64,000 nt of DNA, from NCBI GenBank assembly GCA_028673005.1, contig CM054116.1, forward strand, positions 147,061,173 to 147,125,172, given 5' to 3'. Position numbers and translations under genes: made by a program. Position 1 is the stretch's first letter. Each line of letters opens with the position of its first letter. The notes under the pieces were generated by a model. It had not been told where the DNA came from. It did not search any database and saw only the letters and a list, made by a program, of their open reading frames with translations. Shown in pieces: positions 1-9,511 of this stretch. The stretch comes from Tanypteryx hageni. Lineage: Eukaryota; Arthropoda; Insecta; Odonata; Petaluridae.

Positions 1-4
1 CCAC

Positions 5-860
5 GTGGTTTCTCAGGCAAACAGCGAAATCGGAACCGATGAAAAACCGGCTAACAACATCCCAGTGCCTTTGAATGATGGTAATAACCTACCAGTTCGT
101 AAATTTCCTTTAGGCTCCAAAGGTGATATCATTGTGAACCCTATCAATGCTAGTTCCGACCTTAATCCTTCCATGAATATCGCGATCTCCAAAAATAATC
201 CCACTACTGTTGTTTCCAAAGTTTTGCTTGCCCCCGACGACGATGGTTTTACATTTGTGCAATATAAAAGGAAGTTAAAGTCCAAAAATAGTCGTTCTGT
301 GCTTGGTTTAAGCTCGGCCCAAACCGAGTTTTCAGGCACGCCGAGACGAGCTTGGATCCATCTAAGCCATGTTATTCAAGGAACTACTCCTGAAGGCATT
401 TTGAATCATCTTGTTTCAAAGTTCAATGGTTATAAATTCACATTGATAAATTATCAAAATCCTCTAACTGCGCCACTTTTAAAGTTAGCGCAGATTACGG
501 GTTACCTAGTGAGTTAAATAATGGAGAAAATTGGCCCAATGGTGTTTGTGTGAGGTGCTTTAATATTAAAAAATCAGGTTTGGTCCCAAAAAAATCGCAA
601 GAATCGCGAACAAGTGTCATTGCCCCAATACCTCTCTCTCCTGTTGCCACTCCGACTATGGATGACGGAACATCCATTGAATTCGTTCCTGCCATCCCTA
701 CTGTTGTGGATCCTGTATCTCCAGTTGAAATTATTCCTGCTCTCTCAATTGAACCTGCTGCTGAAGTTCCTGGCCTCTCCTCTAATGCCTCTGCTATTGG
801 CCCCACTGGTGTGGCCGCTAGAGCTAGAACTGGAATCAGGAAACCCAAACTAAGCTGACT
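5..860 (+). pseudogene. LINE ORF1 (gag-like) fragment, jockey/CR1 group
   Basis: Nucleic-acid-binding ORF1 of the non-LTR element whose ORF2 follows at once. The first 170 residues hold a 'DGFTFVQYKRK' basic stretch and then 'RRAWIHLSHVIQGTTPEGILNHL', which resembles the C-terminal fold of LINE ORF1 proteins. A frameshift near position 490 moves the reading to a frame giving 'YGLPSELNNGENWPNGVCVR', the 'NWPxGVxVRxF' ending typical of this domain. A low-complexity Pro/Ser/Val tail then runs to a stop near 857. The 5' end lies outside the window. Family placement is inference from motif pattern. Confidence 0.6.
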
Positions 861-865
861 AGTTA

Positions 866-3372
866 ATGGTGATACCAAACTCGCTCATGACTGAACAATG
901 GTTGTCTTCTGCACAAATATCTGTTTTTAATATTCCTGGTTTTAACCTAATTTCTTCCTTTTGTTGTGGAAATGCTAAGCATGAAGGTGTTGCTATATTC
1001 TCTAGACATGGCATTAAGATCACAGGCATTGATTATAATGAATGCTGTATGGGAATCCTTAAGTGGAATAATTGTACTTATTGTAATTGCCATTTGTTGT
1101 ATCTACCGTTCCCCAAGTGGAAATTTGAGTAATTTTTTTGCAACACTTCACGATGCAATTATGTTCTTGATGCACAGAAAAGTGGATGGCATGATATTAT
1201 TTGGTGATTTTAATATAAATCTTTTAAAGGACTCATCTGAGTTTGGCCTTCAAGTCATTAACAAAGAGCCCAAAAGGTTAACTTCCCCAACTTCTACATT
1301 AATTGGCTTGATCATATCAGATGTTCCTAATTTTTCTCATCAAACACTGTACACTACCCTTTCTGATCATTTAGCTCTTAATTTAACTTTTAGCCATCCA
1401 AATGTATCTATCTGTTCTAATCCTAATATGGTCTCCAAACGTATTTTTGATTTAAATTCAATTCAAAATTTTTGTACTTTGTTATCCCATGAAACCTGGT
1501 CTGATTTAGACAGTTCCCATGATGTCAACCATAAATTTAATGTCTTTATGAATACTTTTATGATTTATTTTAATGCAGCTTTCCCGATTAAAAGAATTAG
1601 ACTAAACTTTGAATCTAAATAGGAAATATTATTCTGATGAACTTATTGTCATGAGTCGATCACTTCGTTATTTGCACTTTAAAAGTAAATTTATTGACCC
1701 CAATCTCCATAGTCATTATCAAAAATCTCTCAAAGAATTTAATCGTAAACTTGCCAATAAAAATTTTATCAAATCTTCTAATAACATAATTAAATCATCT
1801 TGGTCTATTATCAAATCAAATAGTAAAGCTACAACTCAGTGTCATGGTCTGAATACCATTAATTTCTGTGATTATCCCATCTCTGACACTGACAAAATTG
1901 CAATCAATTTTAATTTACAGTTTTTGTAATTCTTCATTAATTAATATCAATTCACTTGAACCAAATCAATTTATACCAACCCCCTTTTCTCAGTCATTTT
2001 TTTTTACCTACAGATCCTCAGGAAATTTTGAATACTGATCATTCCTTTGTTAATTCTTGGTCCTGTGGTAATGACGATATCCCTATGTCAATTGCCAAAG
2101 CTGCTATAAAATATATTGCACTCCCCTTAGCTAATATAATTAATTTATCTTTCTGCAAAGGTTGCTTCCCTTCCAACCTTAAATTTGCTTGCGTTATCCC
2201 TATTCCAAAAAAGGTTCATTATCTAATTCTGATAACTACCGCTCTATTTCAGTACTTTCAGTTTTTTCCAAGATCTTTGTGAAAGTCTTTTATAACAGAG
2301 TGATTGATTATTTAGAATCTTTCCATCTATTGGATGATCCCAACATGGATTCAGAAAATCTAGATCAACAACATCAGCCTCCTTCCAATTTATTAATAAT
2401 ATTCACCAGGCTTTAAATGAAAAACTACTTACTCTTGGGATTTTTTATGACCAAGCAAGGCATTTGATAGTATTGACCATAAGATTTTGTATCTGAAGCT
2501 ACAATTAATAGACATAAATGGAAATGCACTACGTTGGATAACATCTTTTTTATCCAATCGACAACAAATCGTTAGATATTCCTATCAATCTCCTAATGGC
2601 CCAAAAATTGCTACATCTAAACCACAAAATATTGAGTGTGGTGTCCCTCAGGGTTCTATTTTAGGCCCTTTACTTTTTATAATTTTTATTAATGACCTTC
2701 CGAATAATATTAGGAATAGTAGACCTGCCCCATATGCTGATGATACATTTTGCCTGATTCTATCAAAAACTCTGTCTGATTTATTAGAGCACTCTAATTC
2801 ATCGATCAAAGCAATGTACCAATAGTGTCTTTCGAATTCTCTTACTGTAAACAAGAATAAAACTGTCTATTTGCAATTTCACACCAAAAAAGCACCTCCT
2901 ATATCAAGTCCTTATATTAAAATGAATGGTTCCAGTATTGTATGTTCTCCACATGTAAAATTTCTGGGTTTACACTTAAGTGAAGATCTTGACTGGTCTG
3001 GGCATATCAGTATTATTCTGAATAAGGTAGCAACGGGCATCTTCATGCTACATAAATTAGCTCATCTTGTTTCTATTGACACACTGAAATTATTATATTA
3101 TGCCAAAATACACTCATACTCATCATATGGTATTATTTTTTGGGGCAATGCCACCTATGCTAATAAAGCTTTTGCATTACAAAAACAAGCAATTAAAACC
3201 ATGTGTCATGTTCCTTTGCGTAACTCATGGTAAACCGTTTTTCCAGGCCCTTGGCATACTCTCCCTCCCCTCCATCTATATTCTTAGCTGTGCAACATTT
3301 GTCAAAACTTATCCAGAACTGTTTCCCATTTGTGGAAATCTTATCCCAGTGTTGAATCTCACCAATCATTAA
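866..3372 (+). pseudogene. LINE ORF2 (endonuclease-reverse transcriptase), outer copy, 5' part
   Basis: ORF2 of the outer jockey/CR1-group LINE, broken by several frameshifts. The endonuclease part (about 866-1622) has lost its N-terminus but keeps 'GDFNINLL' (near 1204) and 'LSDHLALNL' (near 1360), the Asp/Asn and Asp-His motifs of exonuclease-endonuclease-phosphatase domains. The reverse transcriptase (about 1956-2825) keeps 'DNYRSISVLS', 'GVPQGSILGPLLF' and an intact 'YADD' near 2740. A post-RT segment follows at 2871-3350 ('FLGLHLSEDLDW', 'SSYGIIFWGNA'). Homology stops near 3350, where a second LINE begins; the C-terminus resumes at 5391. Confidence 0.8.
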
Positions 3373-3374
3373 TT

Positions 3375-5390
3375 TAAGGCAACATTCAAAGGCATTAATT
3401 GGTTGTGATTATGTTCAATCTATGTCCTCTTCTTTACCTACTAATCCTAGAAAGTTTTGGTCCTTGGTTAATAAACGCCGTAAATACTCGTGAATTCCCA
3501 ATGTCATTTCCTATTAAAATATCAAAGGAACGGGATCGGAAAGACCAAATTTATTCCTTAATTTTTTCTCTGAATCCATGACGCATTCTATTGGTCCTAT
3601 TTCTGCCAATTTAACTAAGAATTTTTGTCTCTCTCCAATCAGTAATTTTTCCCTTTCTTATCTTCAAACTACCCCCAATGAAGACTGAGTTTTTGTGTAA
3701 GATATCCCCTCATCGATCATCTGGTCCTGATGGTATAAGTCCTATTTTCATTAAAAATTGTGCTCCTTCTCTTTGTATTCCTTTACCAATCATATTTAGC
3801 CGTTGTTTCTCACTAGGCATTTTTCCAACTCAATGGAAATCCGCAAATGTAACTCCAATACATTAATATGGTTTTAAGTCTGATGTCTGCAACTACCGTC
3901 CCATCTCTCTACTTCCCATATTTTCTTTGGTTTGTGAGAAAATAATCTTAAACCGTTTGTATTATTTTTCTTCCCCGTACTTGTCCACTAACCAACATGG
4001 ATTCTTACCAAATCGTTCTTGTTTAACTAACTTAGCCATTTTCCAAAACCATTCAGTAAATGCTCTAATTAACAAATCACAATTAGATTCGGTATTCTTA
4101 GATTTTTCAAAAGTGTTTGACTCCATAGACCATACCCTTCTTCTCCATAAGCTTAAACATCGGTTTGGTATCCATGGTAATTTCCTTCAACTACTTGATA
4201 GTTATCTTAAAAATCGGATTCAATGTGTTGTTTTATCTGGGTCATATTCCAAATGGTCTCCTGTTCTATCTGGCGTTCCCCAAGGCAGTGTTCTTGGTCC
4301 TTACCTTTTTACACTCTATGTTGATGACTTGGCTGCTCTATTTCACTCTTCTCCTATCCATTCTCTACTCTTTGCTGATGACTGCAAATTATTTACACAA
4401 ATTGACACAATAAATGACTGCTTGGTTTTCCAGCAGGCTATAAATCAGATCACGAAATGGTGTAATCTTTGGAAGTTAAAACTAAATCTTTCTAAATGTA
4501 ATGTGATGTCTATTTCTCTCTGCAAATTTCCTATTATTTACAATTATACAATTAATTCTTTCCCATTGACAAGAGTTTCTTCACAAAAAGATCTTGGCGT
4601 TATTACTGACAGTAAATTGAATTATGGTGAGCATATTATTAAAATTAAAATGAAGGCCATGTCTCTCCTAGGCATTATATACCGCTTTACTGACATTAGA
4701 GATCCTGCATCACTCAAATTGTATTTTACCACAATAGTCCTTCCAGTTATTTCCTATTGCTCTCCAATATGGTCCATGTCTGCCTTTTCCAATGTTTCTT
4801 CTCTTAATCAAGTTTTTAATTTCTTTTTAAAAATTGTAAAAACCCGTGTGCCCTCTCTTCGCCATGCCTCTACTGACGCTACACTGTCCTCCCTCTCCCT
4901 TAATCACCTTAAAGCTACCCTGATAAAATCCGATCTCTCTCTTATTTATAATACTTTAAACTCTATTACTGACAGTCCTGAATTAGTCACCTTACTTAAT
5001 TTCCGAGTTCCATTAAAAGTTACTAGATCTACCCACTTACTTAATGTTCCTTCATTCAAAATTTCTCTTGCCCAATGCTCCCTCTTCTATCAACTTCCCT
5101 CCCTTTTAAATTCCTTACCGCCAAACATCGATCCTTTCTCTCTCTCTTATAACTCCTTCTTAAAAGCAGCCCTGAGTAATATTTTTGTAAATAGATGTAA
5201 TTAATGTCTTTATAATTTTTTTGTACATTACTTGTAATTAATTGATGTTCATTGTCCTGATTGTTTGTACCTATTTATATTTTATATATTATATTTTATT
5301 GTTACCATGTTCACTGTAAATTGGCGATAACGCTGTATGTGAACCTATTTTAGTAAATAAATAAAAAATAGTAAATAAATAAATTAACTA
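3375..5390 (+). mobile_element. 5'-truncated LINE inserted in the outer LINE
   Basis: A second non-LTR copy begins inside its own ORF2 linker ('PRKFWSLVNKRRKY' near 3440) and runs through the reverse transcriptase to a short-repeat 3' end rich in TAAATAAATAAA (about 5350-5385). The element is about 2.0 kb. 5' truncation is usual for target-primed reverse transcription. No convincing target duplication could be fixed: TTAACTAAGA occurs at 3611 and 5384, but coding homology already runs upstream of 3611. It interrupts the outer LINE between residues near 'FVKTYPELFP' and the C-terminal 'HNTRHK' motif. Confidence 0.75.
3927..5204 (+). CDS. Reverse transcriptase of the nested LINE (425-residue open frame)
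   Basis: This frame covers the RT palm and thumb and the whole C-terminal region. Visible motifs in order are 'NQHGFLPNRSCLTNL' (residues ~22-36), 'DSVFLDFSKVFDSIDH' with the first catalytic Asp, '[13 protein letters not shown]', 'LLFADDCKLF' (intact FADD catalytic pair), 'LGVITDSKLNYGEH' and 'YCSPIWS'. RT sequence also lies upstream (3678-3866, 'SSGPDGISPIFIKNC') in a different frame with a stop. The element is therefore damaged at its 5' side and intact across the catalytic core. The start Met is simply the first ATG after the break. Activity is unlikely without the endonuclease. Confidence 0.8.
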   Translation: MVCEKIILNRLYYFSSPYLSTNQHGFLPNRSCLTNLAIFQNHSVNALINKSQLDSVFLDFSKVFDSIDHTLLLHKLKHRFGIHGNFLQLLDSYLKNRIQCVVLSGSYSKWSPVLSGVPQGSVLGPYLFTLYVDDLAALFHSSPIHSLLFADDCKLFTQIDTINDCLVFQQAINQITKWCNLWKLKLNLSKCNVMSISLCKFPIIYNYTINSFPLTRVSSQKDLGVITDSKLNYGEHIIKIKMKAMSLLGIIYRFTDIRDPASLKLYFTTIVLPVISYCSPIWSMSAFSNVSSLNQVFNFFLKIVKTRVPSLRHASTDATLSSLSLNHLKATLIKSDLSLIYNTLNSITDSPELVTLLNFRVPLKVTRSTHLLNVPSFKISLAQCSLFYQLPSLLNSLPPNIDPFSLSYNSFLKAALSNIFVNRCN

Positions 5391-5560
5391 AGATTTTCAT
5401 TTCCATAATACTCGTCACAAAACCGACATTCGCATCAATGATTATCTCTTGACCCTTGGTCAGAGAGGTCTCCACCATGCTGTTTCCTTAGTGTATAATA
5501 AGCTCCCTTCTAGTATTAAGAATTCATGCTCTGTCTGTATTCAAAAAACGTCTTAAAAGT
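5391..5560 (+). pseudogene. C-terminus of the outer LINE ORF2
   Basis: Right after the tail of the nested LINE the reading resumes as 'DFHFHNTRHKTDIRIND', then 'LTLGQRGLHHAV' and 'YNKLPSSIKN', ending at a TAA near 5554. The HNTRHK motif followed by a small-domain 'NKLPxxIK' is the usual end of jockey/CR1-type ORF2 proteins. It fits as the continuation of the frame that stops near 3350, so this block and 866-3372 are two halves of one element. Confidence 0.75.
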
Positions 5561-5562
5561 CT

Positions 5563-6560
5563 GCTAACAAGCAAAGCTGCAAGACGTCGTACATCGTAAG
5601 GTCGGGAGATCGGCGGAGTTGCCGGGCCGGCAGGCGCTCTGCGGCTACCTCAACGGCGAGGTGGCCGGCCGGCTGGGTGCGGACGTTGGAGATGCTGCCT
5701 CCATCTGGTCCCGCATCCGGGCGGCCACAAAGAATCTCCGGCCTTTGGTTCGAGTGGTGTGGGAGTGGAGCGACGCGCGCGGAGAGCTGGGCATCCGCAT
5801 CACGGCGTCGGCTCCGGACTCCCGCACGGTGATCGTCCCTGGATCGTCGACGGACAAGATCCAACGCTACCTCGGGAGGGCAGCCGTTGAGGCCTACCGC
5901 AAGCGCCTGGTCGGGAAGCCCGACCAGGGGAAGGTGATGGAGGTCGCCACGTCGCAGACCGTCAGCAACCACTTCGTCGCTGGCGGGCGTCATCTTCGGT
6001 TCTGCGAGTGGCGATTCATCCAACGCGCGCGCCTCAACGTGCTTCCCCTCAACGCCGCGAGGAGAGGATGGGCGAGAGGGGATACGAGGTGCCGGCGATG
6101 CGGGGCAGTGGAAGAGACGCTACCTCACGTGATCAACCACTGCCTCCCGATGTCCGAGGGGTGGAGACGACGACACGACGCCATCCAGGACATCCTCGTT
6201 GAGCACCTCCCGCCCTCCTGGGAAGTGTCCGTCCACAGGACGGTCACCGGGGTAGACTCTCCTCTGCGACCAGACCTGGTCATCCGCGAGGGATTAGAAG
6301 GGCCCGTCCACATCGTGGACGTGACGGTGCCCTTCGAAAACCGTTCCGTTCCGGATAGCCAGGGCGAGGAAGAAGGAGAAGTACGCCACCCTGGCCGACG
6401 CGATACGAGCGTATTATCGCTACACCAGGCCCTCATCGTGGGATCGCTGGGTGCTTGGGACCCGGCGAACGAACCACTCCTGCGCCGGCTGCGGATTCCG
6501 GTTAACCGCTTCCCTGATTACCCCGAATATACTCGGATCGAGGCGAGGGTCAAATTCTGA
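5563..6560 (+). pseudogene. R2/NeSL-type LINE: zinc knuckle and RLE endonuclease region
   Basis: GC-rich segment, sharply different from the AT-rich LINEs before it, encoding the C-terminal third of an RLE-class LINE polyprotein. Order seen: linker ('GYLNGEVAGRLG', 'VRVVWEWSDARGELG'), 'FCEWRFIQRARLNVLPLN', a C-x2-C-x8-H-x4-C knuckle ('CRRCGAVEETLPHVINHC', near 6092-6145), then 'RPDLVI' and 'HIVDVTVPFEN', the PD...D pair of restriction-like endonucleases. From about 6340 to 6430 the homologous reading ('KYATLADAIRAYYRY') is in another frame, so at least two indels are present. 'GAWDPANEPLLRR' follows. The RT domain is missing: a 5'-truncated copy, probably inserted into the end of the preceding LINE. 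Confidence 0.8.
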
Positions 6561-6837
6561 CAAGCCCGAGTATACTCGGGCCGCTGTATTTTTTCCGTTC
6601 CTTTAGAAACGCAACCGAGTTTTTTCGATTCTTCGTAGTAGTTTACGTTCCGACCGTTAGAGGTCACTCAGAGAGACAGATTAGATTTCTCGGAGGGTTT
6701 CTCGAAGCGGGTTCTTCGAAATATCGGATTACTGAACTCACACGGTCATTTGCACCGCTGATGCCAAAATTTCTCTTTACAACCCAGTTGATTCAATTGC
6801 TACTCCAGATGTTCTTTACCCTACCAAGGACACTTTC

Positions 6838-6941
6838 CATTGCTAGGTAATTCGCTCTGAGAGGGTTTTCCCCACCCACCCTTTCTTTTCATTGCTAGGT
6901 CATTCGACCTGAGAGGGTTTTGCCCACCCATTCTTTCGTTC
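6838..6941 (+). repeat. Two imperfect 52-bp direct repeats
   Basis: A unit beginning CATTGCTAGGT, with GAGAGGGTTTT and CCCACCCA inside, occurs at 6838 and again at 6890, exactly 52 bases apart, with a few substitutions between copies. They lie downstream of the RLE reading frame. Their role is unknown; short direct repeats are common in LINE untranslated regions. Confidence 0.75.
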
Positions 6942-7466
6942 CTCAGTTCCTGGAAGGTCCTTTGCCTCCCCTCCTTGGTGATGCCCCTCGAGATAAGTAT
7001 GCACCCTTTAGGATCGGCCTTTCGAAGAGATTTTCGGGTCAGTTATTCGTACAGCTTTCGAGTGATTACGTGTAGCAGTTTTCCTTCCGTTTCTGCTCCG
7101 TAGCATTTTTATTTTTCTCTTGTTTTTGTTGTTATATTCTGTTACCTTGTTACTATTACTGAAAAGAAGAAGAACCCCACGAAGCAGTGTGCATTGTGTA
7201 GATGAAAGCGAGACGCACGGGGAAAGCGGATAAGGAAAGAGCCGTTTCTACTGTGCGACGCGTAATGTTCCGTTATGCGTGGTGCGGTGTTTTAGAAGTT
7301 CAAGTTCAAATATATGAATGTTTATATTTTGTATACAGTTTATTTGTTGCATATGTGAATTAGTTATGTTTAATATTTAGCACTTTTTTACCTATTATTA
7401 GTTATTTTTTATTGTATATTATTTTATTGTTTCATGTTTATTACGTAAGTGTATATATAATTTACA

Positions 7467-7468
<2 letters not shown>

Positions 7469-7526
<58 letters not shown>
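7469..7526. repeat. (AT)n microsatellite
   Basis: About 58 bases of uninterrupted alternating AT. Confidence 0.95.
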
Positions 7527-7530
<4 letters not shown>

Positions 7531-7789
7531 TTTTTATTGCATAGAAATGTTTTATATTGTATATAAGTACGTTTTATACGTAAGTTTTTCTTAATTTTGT
7601 AGTTTGCACCAAAGAAATGTAACTTTTAAATATGAACCGAGTTCAAGTACCTCGTATCTATCAATAATATAAAAATTTTAAAGTTCGATAACATTTTTAT
7701 TAAAATTTACTGTCAAAAAATGAATGCATTTCTTTAATTGTATCATTACGAATTTTTCGAAATTGCAATAAAAAAATATGACTTTTTTC

Positions 7790-7923
7790 AGATCCTATAT
7801 TGTAAAAAAATCGTCAGGGAAGCGGTTAAGAAGGCGGGTGGCATGCGTCGGCGTATGATGAGCGTGGCTATCAAATGGTCACGCGACCTGTACGTCGAGC
7901 ATGTCACCGGGATTCCGCAGTAA
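7790..7923 (+). pseudogene. C-terminal tip of an RLE-class (R2/NeSL) LINE protein
   Basis: The frame reads 'KAGGMRRRMMSVAIKWSRDL' followed by 'YVEHVTGIPQ' and a stop at 7921-7923. The pattern RRxMxSxxIxWSRDxYVEHxTG is the usual last ~35 residues of R2/NeSL-type polyproteins, after the 'LGxWDPxN' motif seen at 6445-6470. It may therefore be the true C-terminus of the element at 5563-6560, separated by a ~1.25-kb insertion, or the remnant of a second copy. Confidence 0.6.
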
Positions 7924-9153
7924 GGGGGCGACGCGGGAGCGCCACGAGGGGCCGATCCGGAACGCCGGCAGAGGGAAGCTACCCCCACCACACCACCACC
8001 CGGATTGGACGACGGCGAGGAGGACCTGGGCATCGCCTGCCTCTTCGCCCGCGGTACCGGAGGAGACGGCGCCGATGGAGCGGACCCCTCGACCACCGGC
8101 CCGGGACCCCTTCGTCGGCGCCGCCGTAGCAGCTCTCCGGTGCACGGACAAGTCGGCAAGGGGAAGGACTGCCTGGAGTAGCTCTCTTGCCGGTCCGCGA
8201 GTGTGAGTGTGGTGTTTTATAGTGTGCGAGTGCGTGTGAGAGGGGGCTGACGGGGGAAGACTGCTAGTGACAGACCCCCTGCAGCCCCGCGCGAGTGCGT
8301 GTGATAAATAGTGAACAGAGTGATTGCGTGAGGAATTTAGTGGAAGAGACACGGATGTGGGACAGGAGACAGTTTTTAAATGCTCAGGTTCCTTTTTACG
8401 TGTTTTTACTTTCCGCATGTTTACCTTCCTCCACTTTATTACTACGTTTATTTATACTTTTGGATAGGTATCATGCAGTGCGCGGGAGTGGGGACTGTCG
8501 GGGGGAGGACTGCTCGAGGTAGATCCCCCGCAGTGCCGCGAAAGACAGAAACGGACAAAAACAGCTGCATTTTTGTATTTGTTTTGATCCGAGTGTTTTT
8601 GTTTACTGTTTTGGATGACCGTATACCTTCCCCATGTATTTATCTTAGTGCTGATAAGCGGAGCACGCGGCCGCCGTATTGCGGTAGGCGCGTGTCACCG
8701 GGGAGTCGGGGAGGTAGCGTGGGGTGGAGGCGATTGAATGCCTCCACCGGGTGGCATCTTTAGCCGAGGAGACTAAAAATTTTTTCGGAGCCGCTCATCC
8801 GCGACCCAGACGGGCCACGGGCCCTTACTCCAGCGGCCGGGAAATACAGCCGATTCGTCCTTTGTTTTCCCGGCCGCTGATGTAATTGAGGAGTGATGTT
8901 TTGTTGTGAAGATGTTACTTCCCTCGAGTCAAATGAGGGTCGTATTGATGTACTATTGAATCTTCGCGCCCAGGTGCGATTTATGTATCCTTTTCCTTTG
9001 GCGAAAAATAAACGTCTTTATTCCATTAATGACTATGTTTATGACAGTTTGTAATTATTTTTAGCGACTATTATTATCGCAATTTTTTTCCTTTTTGACT
9101 TCTCTATGTCTGTATTGACCCTAAGAGCAAATAAAATTATTATTATTATTAGC
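7924..9153 (+). other. GC-rich 3' UTR and (ATT)n tail of an RLE LINE
   Basis: After the stop at 7923 about 1.2 kb of GC-rich sequence runs to AATAAA (near 9130) and an ATTATTATTATTA tail at about 9135-9153, a normal LINE 3' end. Short frames on both strands are Pro/Arg-rich and look non-coding. A motif of about 45 bases is present twice: 8247-8292 (GACGGGGGAAGACTGCT...CCCTGCAGCCCCGCG) and 8493-8540 (GTCGGGGGGAGGACTGCT...CCCGCAGTGCCGCG), so the UTR has an internal duplication that can form G/C-rich stems. Confidence 0.5.
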
Positions 9154-9159
9154 CAAAAC

Positions 9160-9509
9160 GGAAACAATAAACAACATCTTGGTTACCGAACAAATGTAAA
9201 TAGATGTATCGATTTATGTTGCGATAAATCTTTCAATGTTAATGGTAAAAGATAACAATGTTTTTATATTCCTGAAAAATCATTTGACTCACTTTAAAAG
9301 TATTCAGTATTTACAGATGAGGCATTGCCCCATAAAAAAATACTATAGTTAATGTGACAATGAAAATATGCAAAGTACACACATCTAATATAGGATCTAG
9401 ATACACATGATTTCAGCTTTCTTATCATAAAGCGCACACAAGACAGTTTCACTGTAATACTAGTGATATGTTCATCCCAAGATAATTTTGGGTCAAGTAC
9501 AAAACCTAA
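9160..9509 (-). pseudogene. Minus-strand LINE ORF2, post-RT region (part 3 of a split element)
   Basis: On the minus strand the frame reads 'LGFVLDPKLSWDEHITSIT', 'FMIRKLKSC' and 'YSIFLWGNASSVNTEYF', matching the post-RT region of jockey/CR1-type LINEs (compare 'WGNATYANKAF' in the first LINE). It joins in frame to the coding sequence ending at 11139 once the pogo element and one TA are removed. The reading degrades after about 9300 and the 3' end is not clear. Confidence 0.75.
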
Positions 9510-9511
9510 TA

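Larger units (their letters stand above)
6561..7789. other. Non-coding interval after the RLE segment
   Basis: No gene is visible. The first ~700 bases are moderately GC-rich and could be 3' UTR of the RLE element or an insertion between two parts of it. From about 7310 the sequence is AT-rich, with a long TA microsatellite. Short open frames over the microsatellite encode only Ile/Tyr repeats. Confidence 0.5.

Noticed and set aside
3611..5393. TTAACTAAGA as target duplication of the nested LINE
   Set aside because: RT-linker homology of the inner LINE extends upstream of 3611, so the left copy lies inside the element.
7412..7594. 60-residue frame of Ile/Tyr
   Set aside because: Pure translation of the TA microsatellite.
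7788..8522. Overlapping open frames of 75-179 residues on both strands
   Set aside because: Pro/Arg/Ser-rich, no motif, explained by GC-rich LINE 3' UTR.
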